DNA of 64,000 nucleotides, from NCBI GenBank assembly GCA_964034945.1, contig OZ035963.1, positions 63,021,682-63,085,681 of the forward strand, written 5' to 3'. Of the stretch, positions 56,061 to 64,000 are shown piece by piece; positions within the stretch are counted from its first letter, which is position 1, and each line of letters opens with the position of its first letter. The notes under the pieces are model-generated. The model was not told the DNA's origin. It did not search any database and saw only the letters and a list, made by a program, of their open reading frames with translations. The stretch comes from Chrysopilus asiliformis (lineage: Eukaryota; Arthropoda; Insecta; Diptera; Rhagionidae). Position numbers and translations under genes: made by a program.

Positions 56061-58019
56061 CGACAACTGGATTGCGGCATTGTAAGGATTTCCCACAGAT
56101 CAGCTACAGAGGACATTAAAAAATTCCCTTCCCTCTTACCCCCTCTTCTGATATATTTTGAACGGCTGAAGGAATTGGGATCAGTGTTTCACCATTAAAT
56201 AAATCCTTCCTCAAGAAAATTATTCAACCAAAAGAATCCACCGCTCCCCTGATCCTTTTGAACCCCCCTCCCACTATCTTCTCCGATTTTGATGGTATTT
56301 TCATTGTGTTTTCACTGATAGAAAAGTCCTCTCTTCCTGAAGTTTTTTTCGCAGCTCGCTGAATTCTACCATACCCTCTTTTTTATCGGCAGACCTTCTG
56401 AGAGGATTTCGACTTAATTGTGAGGGAAAGACGTAAGGCGAAGAGCCACGTAAACTCCATATGCCAAGGAATATAGGGAGACGTAGGCTAACCCGCGACA
56501 ATATCCCGATAAAATTTTGATGTATGGTAATTTTTGTTTAAAAATTTTAATTAAAGTTTTGTTAATTGCATTCATTTGCAGCTCATCTTTTTACGAACAG
56601 TGGCTTCCAAACAATTTCTTTGCATGATTTCATCCGATAGGGTATTGAACAAATTACTAAAGAATTGAATTAAAGTTCGCATAAAGATCGAAAAATTGAT
56701 CGATATGCATTATTCACACTGTTATTAGAAAATTAATACGATCTTGCGTAATTTCTACAGAATTCTTCACGTAATTCGATCCTCCTGAATGAATACTGAA
56801 CGCATATTTTTACCGCGGTTTAATTCAATTTACCACGAAACTATCAAATAATACAACGTGATGTTGATCAAATTGTGGCCATCTTCATATTACCCAATAA
56901 AAATTGCACGCCTCACAATTGCCAGATGAGCACATATGAATATCTATCTAAAAGATCACCACTTTAATCGCGATCAACCGAGATATGATTTCAATTAACT
57001 GGAAAGTGTAAAAAAGAATAAAGTTTCCAAATCGGTGGTATTTTTACGATCACCTAATGAATTGTTTTTTTTTTTTTCATGTTAATCTCAGTTTATTTAT
57101 TCACTTGAAAAACATAAAATTTTATTAAAATTATTACGATCAGTGAATTTTCTCGATCGAAAGTGAGAAATCTGATCAGTCGACGCGACGGTTGGTAGTG
57201 GCAATAAAATTTAACGATCATACCGGATGGTCTTATAAAAAAAATTAGAAACATCTGATCGAATCAAAATATTAAGACATGCATTTTTTTAAATTGTTTT
57301 TGTTGTTTTGTTGTTAATCAATCGAGGTTATGTTGTAGGTGTTTTACGGACGAGGTCTTCATCATTTTTCAAATTACGATTTTCCGTCTTCATTTTTGGG
57401 CCGTTTGCCGAAAGGGTTTACGTTTTCTTTGTCGATTTCTGCTAATTAATGGCAAATTAATGCCGAATGATGTTTCCGAGACGAAAAAAAAGTGAGTTTC
57501 ATTTTCAAAATCTATGCAAATGGGAATTAAGTGATTTTTGTTAAAAAGGTATTCTTTTGATCGTTAATGGAACTGGTTTTACGATTTGTTTTGAAAAAGA
57601 AAGTCCTCTAAGATTTATGCCAGAATTTATTAGTTGATAATTTCGATATGGAATTTTTGAGTGGATCTATTTTTATTATGTGTTTCCTGTGTCTTAGCTA
57701 TGATTAACATCAATTTGTTAAGATTTTGGTACAGTAATATCATGAAAAAAATCATAACTCTTGACCTGAACTTTTCCTTTTTATTGACTTTACGAGAAAT
57801 CGTAAATCTTTCGAGTCCACTGAACAATTTTTTTAAGTAAAAAACTGGAGATAATTTTATTCAGATGTAATTTAAGATTTATACTTTTCATATAGGAACA
57901 TAAAAAAATTATATAAAACTCGTAAAAATACACACATTTAAAATCGGTTTAAATTCGTAACCCTGACCTGGTTCTTTTTATTCGAGCTTAACCCTAAACG
58001 GCACGAGCTATTTTTACCA
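56061..58019. other. No gene recognised; includes a GATC island
   Basis: Contains the GATC-rich stretch 56685-57265. The minus-strand frames at 56301-56501 and 57630-57827 have no recognisable domain. Confidence 0.5.
56685..57265. other. GATC-rich island, possible regulatory DNA
   Basis: About thirteen GATC words in 580 bp, for example AATTGATCGATATGC, TTCTCGATCGAAAG and CTGATCAGTCGACGCGACGG. No mobile element sequence or long frame. Same character as the islands at 11.1, 40.2 and 43.5 kb. Confidence 0.35.
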
Positions 58020-58350
58020 CATAAAAGCACGACATATGCCTCTCAGGCACACTCCCTTTATTTGAAAAACGGCTCGACCGATTTTGATGAAATGTATAAT
58101 CTTTGGGTTTTCGGGGACGCGACACCGATTGAACTAGGTTTCAAGTGTGTCAAAATTCATTTAGGTCTTGTAAGGATAACGCGAATATCCTTTTTCCAAT
58201 TTTTTTCGAGAAAAATTTTTGAGTCTTTGATTATCGACGCGTTGTGTACCTTTCTGTCTCTCTATTTGTTCGTTTATAACTCGAAAACCACTTATCCGAT
58301 TTGTGGCAAATGTCAGAGTGATTTCTCAGCATCAGCTAGTGGCGACATCA
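58020..58350 (+). repeat. Non-coding repeat module related to the 122-bp satellite
   Basis: ACGGCTCGACCGATTTTGAT is followed by GTCTTGTAAGGATAACGCGA and ATATCCTTTTTCC, matching the start of the 122-bp monomer. A second module with TTTCTGTCTCTCTATTTGTT and CTCGAAAACCACTTATCCGA follows. It belongs to the same broad class as 16238-17033. Confidence 0.55.
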
Positions 58351-58579
58351 CAATTTTCCCTTACCTTTACACTTTATACCCCCTTTCCTGCTACTTTCTG
58401 TTAAAACCATTTTGAACCATTTTGATTTTGATCCGGTTTGCATTATTCTGCAAGTCGCCTCCTTGGTTGGTTGGTGGTTGGTTTGATAGGAGGGGGGCTC
58501 ACAAGGGAACCCCACGCACGTAGGCCTCAAGTTGGGCCCATTGTACACCTCCGATGTCCCTCACTGGAGCAGATTGAGC

Positions 58580-58940
58580 TCAAGTACGGTTGTTTAGCCA
58601 TCCCGCCAGTGCTATATAGTTCCGAATCGGCTCCCAGCCCTGAGTTCCTGCCTCATGGAGTTCCTCTAGAAAGGGATGGCCGAAGCATTTGACGCGAGTA
58701 TGGGTTAAGGCTGGACAGTGACACAAGAAATGCTCCACCGTTTCCTGCTCTTCTCCGCAGCCCCTGCATTGTGGATTATCCACCAGCCTCATCTTGAAGG
58801 CGCGATCCTTCAGGAGAGGAGTGCCTAGTAAGAATTCAAGTCGTTAGACGAAGGGGATTCCCTTCCAGATTTAAGAGGCTCTTAGTAAGGTTTGCATTTA
58901 AGCCACCCCATAATTCCTTTGTTGCAGTGCTGATCTGGCA
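58580..58940 (-). pseudogene. LINE ORF2 C-terminal zinc-knuckle fragment (R1/I/jockey type)
   Basis: On the minus strand LLGTPLLKDRAFKMRLVDNP leads into CRGCGEEQETVEHFLCHC, a Cys-x2-Cys-x8-His-x4-Cys knuckle, then PALTHTR and about 35 residues more to a stop near 58580. The knuckle after an RNase H-like region is the usual C-terminus of R1-, LOA-, I- and some jockey-clade LINEs. Upstream another frame gives TKELWGGLNANLTKSLLNLE and GNPLRLTT, which fits the segment before the knuckle, so a frameshift and a stop separate the two. No palm domain, tail or target duplication is visible. It is an old dead fragment of a different LINE from that at 51 kb. Confidence 0.85.
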
Positions 58941-60613
58941 CGTGGACCGCCCCCTTGGAAAATCTCGACCAAAACCCATTGTAGATACCGTTCATCACAA
59001 AAATTGTTGATCCACTGTAATTCTAATTTAAACTCCTGTTCTAACTTTAACACCTTTCCCAATCCTAAATCCTAATCCTAATTTTACTGGATTAAAATGC
59101 TCTGAAGTGATTTTGAGTTATAGTTACAAGGCAAGGCCGCAGTGTCGTAAAATCCGAGGCCGAAGGCTGATTCAAAAAGGATATCGTTTGCTGACGGAGA
59201 CGGGAAAGAGTTGGACAGTGAAGCCTCCAATTATATAATAGCCTGAAATAAATGTGAAAATATGTACAAATCCGAGTACAAAAAAAAACTACCATTTGAC
59301 TACAAAAAAAAAACAAATTAACAAATATGAAATTACGTCCATTAATGTTGAACTGATTTTTGGTTTGTGGTTTGATGGTTTGAAGACCTCAGAGGTACCG
59401 AATTTTCCATTTTAAATAATCGGATTAAGAATTTTGCATAAAAATTTAGACACGTTTGATACTAAAACTCTAAAAAGCGTAAATGTGGACTAAAATTGAC
59501 AAATTTTAAAGAAATTCCATTCATAATAAATTTGTCAAATCAACTAATTAAGAGATCAAAATGTCTGACCAAGTTTGTCCAACAAAACTTGCTTTCAAAT
59601 TTTTAGATAACACCATCAAAATTTTCTGTAATCTGTGTTGAATTTTAACTTACATAAAATGACTGTAATTTCCCAAAAAAAAAATCGTTACACGACAGTA
59701 GCATTAGCCAAAACCCATAAAATGTAAATACATTAAGCGGCATCAATTCAATATTAATTATAAGAAATACGACCATAAGAAATACGACTTTAAGCTCTTT
59801 CCATAGGTGGAAAATCATAAAAGTGAAGTCTATTTAAATTTTATTACTTGAATGGCAAATAGGAAACAAATTAATGTCTTGGACCATTTCTAAAATCTTT
59901 AACTAAAGACCTCAAGGCCAGACTCAATTCATCCAATTTGAATGTAAACGTAGTTCAGTAAACTTCTTTTAAAAAAATAGATTTTCGTAATAAAACGCGA
60001 TTGCAAATTTAAGTAGCCGCAATTGAATGGTAGTTAATTTATATTACTGGTTGTAATAAGTTAGATTATAGACTAGTTCTTTGGCTAATAATGATTTTTC
60101 CCAATGATCACTAAATCTTTGTGGTGATATTCGCCTACGCAATTAGAGAAAAGACGGAGTCGAAGTATTGGAAATTAATTGGAAGATCGTTTTATGGTTT
60201 GAAGAACATTTATTTTGCTGCGATTTCGTTATGCCAATGGCTGGTAGTTACAGATTTTTTAAATAATGAGAAGAAAGTAAAAACAGTGAAAAAAATTTTC
60301 AGAGAAAAACAAAAATTTAGAGTATTATGTAGCAAAAAGGGTTGTTCATAGAATAAGTCAAGCCAATTTTCGGCTTTTTGGGCCTGGGCAATCACTAAAT
60401 ATGCAAAACGTACTCTACTTCGGTTGGGAGTTGCTGTAAATCATATGTATTTCGCCTGCGGTGCAGTTTTTAAACGAGTTTTATTCCTAGGGCGCTTATA
60501 TCTCAAACAATTTGGTCTTCGTCACACTTTTTTAACAAATTTAAACCTAAGGCACGTATAAATATATAACAAATTTCACTTGGGGCGCGTTTTTTTATAT
60601 TTTTACAATTACA
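58941..60613. other. No gene recognised; repeat relics
   Basis: 60380-60560 contains AATCACTAAATATGCAAAAC and TTTCGCCTGCGGTGCAG, pieces of the decayed GCGCCGCAGG repeat (compare 41980-42060). Short frames at 59092-59316 and 60121-60351 have no domain. Confidence 0.5.
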
Positions 60614-60885
60614 CACTCAGAAAAATGTCCAGGTCAACTTTTTGTCAGGTTAACTCTGACCTTACAGAGGTGTCTGTAAGCCAGCTAGCGGTCAGAGTTA
60701 ACCTATCTAAGGTCAACTCGTGCAGCTCCCAATGCCCTACTTCACCTGCTGGTGGCTTAATTTCAGAATTTCTCCGACCACAGGTCAACTCAGTTTTACT
60801 AGCCCACATGCAGGCGAACGCGCGCCTGCCCGAGGCCAATTACGCCGTATGTAGGTCGTCGAGTTAGCCTCCATTTTTCTGAGTG
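60614..60885. mobile_element. 272-bp TIR element with near-perfect 8-bp duplication
   Basis: Ends CACTCAGAAAAATG are exact inverted copies. CAATTACA (60606-60613) and CAATTATA (60886-60893) form an 8-bp duplication with one difference, which suits a hAT or P-like mechanism. The interior repeats AGGTCAACT/GGTTAACTCTGACC words in both orientations. The element is GC-richer than its surroundings, and the antiparallel frames at 60580-60867 are by-products. Confidence 0.85.
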
Positions 60886-60893
60886 CAATTATA

Positions 60894-63483
60894 CGACGTT
60901 GGTCACTTTATATCTGAGTGAAAATGACACCGATGAGAAATGCGCCACAGGCAAATTTTTAAAAAAGATATTGTATCCATCGTTGTGGAAAGCATGAATT
61001 TTCTTTGCTGGGAAATCTTTTGTTTTTTTTTCGTTGGCAACAAGGCTTCGAATTTATATGACTTCCTTTAGTACTGGAGATACAAAATCAAAGAATTGCG
61101 CCGCGGGTGAAAATTTTCTCGAGTGAAGAGTGAATGAAATATGACTTCCAGTGAACCCTAGGCTAAAATTTTACCCAAAAAAAAAATTCAAATGGAACTC
61201 AGGGGCGGTATCGACTACTTTAACGACCCCGGATTACAACGAAATTGAATATTTTGGTATTTTTCTATTTACTCCAACGCAAATGATTTCATGAAAACTT
61301 CAGTAAACACGTATTTAGTTCGCAAAATATGTTATCTAATCTATAAATCTAATTTCACAGATGTGAAAAACACATTGAGAACCTAGAAATAAATTAAATC
61401 GAAAAACGCCTGCAAAATATCAGAAAAAAAGCTTCTGTTGAGCAAAATTCGAAATTGAGCTCCAGGTAAAATGAGATTCTGATGTGTTATCAACTCACAC
61501 CTGACTGATTCATTGTTTGTGATATCAGTCAAGGTGTTGACACGCTAAAAATGACTACAAATGCAAAAAAAAAACGCTTTATCTCGCAGAAAACTTGATA
61601 ATATTCTCTATTTACACACGGCAAACTTACGTATAATTAGCATACCGTGCGATTATCACCTGGGAAACAGCTGCTGAAATTCAATAATCCGCGGCCCAGA
61701 TCGGTTCAGATATCTGCCAGATAACGCCGCCGAAACACCCTCGAAATTGGTGTTAGTCGCGTTCGAATTCGCGTTTCGCTGGTGAAAAAAAAATAGTAAA
61801 ACGATTTCCGCTCACGCGAAACAAAATCGTGTGAATTTTTGTGATCTTGAAATATCCACGACGTGATATTTTTAACATATTTTGTTGCATCTTAATTGAA
61901 ATTCAACGATCGAAATCAGGCGTCCGGATATAACGAACTTGTCTGCGAATATGTGTTAAGTTTTTGTTTAACATAATTTAGGCAGATTAGTGTAGAATTT
62001 ATTTATGCAGCATTAGATCGCATCGACTTTATTGATTTTACTAATCGATCATCCATTCGCACGCGAAACGAGAGGCAATTTATCATAGAAATCTCGTTCT
62101 CAGGTGATTAATAGCCTCGACTTGACTTACCTTTTATAAGGATTACGATTGAGATTTACACACGATTGGTGATTTCCGAGTAGATAGCAGTGAATGTGCG
62201 GTGAGGGTGCATGAAGGTAACCTTTAGTAGGTACTGAAATTTATTTAACTGACAAGTTTTTTAAACACTAGAAATGGTCAAGTCAATGCGGAAGAACGAT
62301 TAAATGTCAAGTTTTTTTTAGAAAATTCAAATGATCAAGTCTTGGGTATTTTTCTGTTTTTTTTTCACAATAAGAGGGAAACGTGGTTTGATCACCGGCG
62401 CAGTTTTTTATTGCAATTTACTTACGTTATTAAGCGAGCTTTTTTGGAGCGCATTTGCTAGTAAAACTTTACCAGTTCAAACTCCCTTCCATCCCCTCCC
62501 CATCCCTTTCTAAAAAATGTGACGGAAATCAAGAATTTGGTTTTCTGTAAAGATGGCAGATCTTGCAAGTCGTAACTATGTGCATGTTTCGAAGGTTTTG
62601 GATAAAAAAAGTAGATTTTCTATAAAAAACTCATGAGCTGTTCACATCAGATTTTTTTTCCATTTTAAAAGTTGTGTTTTTGTAGCATTATTTTTAACAA
62701 TTTTTTTTTCGTCATGCAATTTTTACCTTTCTAAGGAAGCAAACTATTTTTTCCCCTCACAATATTTTCAATTTACGGTACGCAATAAAAAAATCAACAT
62801 AACCTCCTTCACTCACTTTCCACATAAAAATTAAAAGAATTTTCTTAACATAATACCTACCTAATTGAGTTCGGTGCGATACACGATCAGAGTTTTTCTT
62901 TTTATATGAACTGCTTTTCACGCATAAATTCATGTCAAATAATGTAAATTACTTCAATTTCCTGGTTGTGTTTTAAGTTTTATGCGCTGGCATGGATATA
63001 GAATTTAATGTCATGCAAAGATCTTGTACCATTCGCTAATACATATTTCTAGTGAATTTCAAATGCATGGCAGCAGTGACTTGAAAATATTTTCTGCTAC
63101 CGTATTTTCTAATTGCGGTGACATATAAGGGCTCCCAACATCACGAACCGATATGCTGCACATTCTAATAGATCTCATTTGTGCTCTAATTGGTACTTGT
63201 GGCTGACAATCAAATTATGGCCAAGATAAAAGTGGATTTTATCTACATTAATAAATGTTGACGTTGAGATTGTGGTATTTTTGCTTTGGTTTTGTTAACT
63301 TAATGGGCATTTGGGGGTGTAAGAAGGGGTATTTTAGGAATTCCATTTGGGATTCTAAGTGGAAAATATGAGATAACGATATTCCGTTTTGGTACTCGAA
63401 ATGAGGAAGTTTAGCGACTTTTATGCTTTACCCTTTTTTTGTGATGTTTGCTGGATTTTTACTAATATTCGACAGCACTTAGA
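60894..63483. other. No gene shown; CpG/GATC-rich part
   Basis: 60940-61110 holds further decayed 'GCGCCRCAGGCAAAATTTT' words. 61640-62220 is CpG-richer, contains GAAATTCAACGATCGAAATC and on the minus strand TTATAAAAGG (TATA-like, about 62132-62141), and on the plus strand ends GGGTGCATGAAG|GTAACC. These could be first-exon or promoter signals on either strand, but no protein can be followed from them. Confidence 0.35.
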
Positions 63484-64000
63484 TTTTTATACCCGTATGG
63501 TGACACCAAAGGGTATACTAACTTTGCCTTACCGTTTGTAACGCCAAGATCCCTTCATCACACACAAAAATTATTACACCAGTGTGTTTAGAATGATAAA
63601 AATAATTAATTTTTGCATGTCCGTCGGTCCGTCTGTCCGTCCGTCCGTCTGTCCGTCTGTCTGTGGCGCGGATTGCGGTCGCACGGATTGAGCTAGAGAC
63701 TTAAAATTTTGCGCAGTTCCGTTTTCGTAAAATGCGAGGCTAAGTTCGTTCATGGGCAAAAATGGACCATTAGGGGGGGTACCCCCCATACGAACGAAAT
63801 CGTTTTTTGCGAATATCTCAAAAACGGTGCATCTTATCAAAAAAGTCCAAGAACAAAAGTTATCTAGGATATGATTCTACATAAAACTCCCATACATCAA
63901 AATCCGATTGGAATAAGTTTTAAAAAATCTTATTGGAAAGTTGGACTTCAAGTGGAATTTTGGTATAACTGTTCGAATTTCGATACGAATATCACCATAC
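63484..64000 (+). mobile_element. HINE/Helentron-like element, cut by window edge
   Basis: Starts TTTTTATACCCGTATGGTGA as at 34636 and follows the same order: ATACCC...GGGTAT hairpin, CATCACACACAAAAATTATT, a GTCC/GTCT run (63618-63663), GAGCTAGAGACTTAAAATTT, GGGGGGGTACCCCCC. It stops at the window end within the 3' inverted repeat (AATATCACCATAC). It is close in sequence to the 34.6-kb copy. Confidence 0.75.

Noticed and set aside
60580..60867. 95-codon plus-strand frame and 64-codon antisense frame
   Set aside because: Lie inside the 272-bp TIR element, whose internal inverted words explain openness on both strands.

Overview
This looks like AT-rich, gene-poor animal DNA, most likely from an arthropod nuclear genome. 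The evidence is the repeat content: several families of short non-autonomous Helitrons ending in CTAG, hAT elements with 8-bp target duplications, pogo/Tigger-type MITEs at TA, PIF/Harbinger-type MITEs at TTA, and decayed LINE ends. There are also many GTCT-type microsatellites and short telomere-like TTAGG/CCTAA runs. I cannot name the species. No complete protein-coding gene, rRNA or convincing tRNA is visible. Most longer open frames are either chance frames in AT-rich DNA or lie inside repeats.

Layout. 1-3 kb: a 12-bp microsatellite, a Helitron carrying a pogo-type MITE, and an 87-bp hAT. 3-16 kb: mostly unrecognised single-copy-looking DNA with a few tandem repeats and two Helitron pieces. 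16-18.5 kb: a repeat cluster with a 122-bp tandem array, a perfect 124-bp inverted repeat and a pogo-type MITE. 22-27 kb: a LINE end split by a hAT insertion, a (GA)n tract, and a 1.2-kb hAT with a HINE/Helentron-like element nested inside it. 32-40 kb: four Helitrons and a second HINE-like copy. 42-48 kb: minisatellites, a Harbinger MITE with a leftover Myb/SANT-like mini-ORF, and a long (GTCT)n tract. 48-54 kb: the best candidates for host gene structure, together with a 5'-truncated LINE flanked by a 16-bp target duplication. 54-64 kb: a foldback MITE, a 12-bp minisatellite, another LINE end, a 272-bp TIR element and a third HINE-like copy cut by the window edge.

Host gene signals are weak but worth recording. 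On the plus strand there is a short ATG exon ending in a strong donor (48354-48407), a donor at 49153/49154, and a perfect juxtaposed acceptor-donor (polyT-ACAG|GTAAGT) at 50692/50693. That last site is either a recursive splice site or the start of a short exon. On the minus strand, 53468-53604 is bounded by good splice sites and encodes a segment that resembles part of the SH3BGRL/Sh3beta thioredoxin-like fold. One reading is that much of the window lies in long introns or regulatory DNA.

The most unusual pattern outside the transposons is a set of islands dense in GATC (about 10 in 250 bp at 11.1-11.4 kb; others at 23.4, 31.3, 40-41, 43.5-44.3 and 56.7-57.3 kb). They contain no recognised mobile element and could be regulatory. 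All protein and family identifications come from reading the sequence and from memory of the families; none has been checked against a database.
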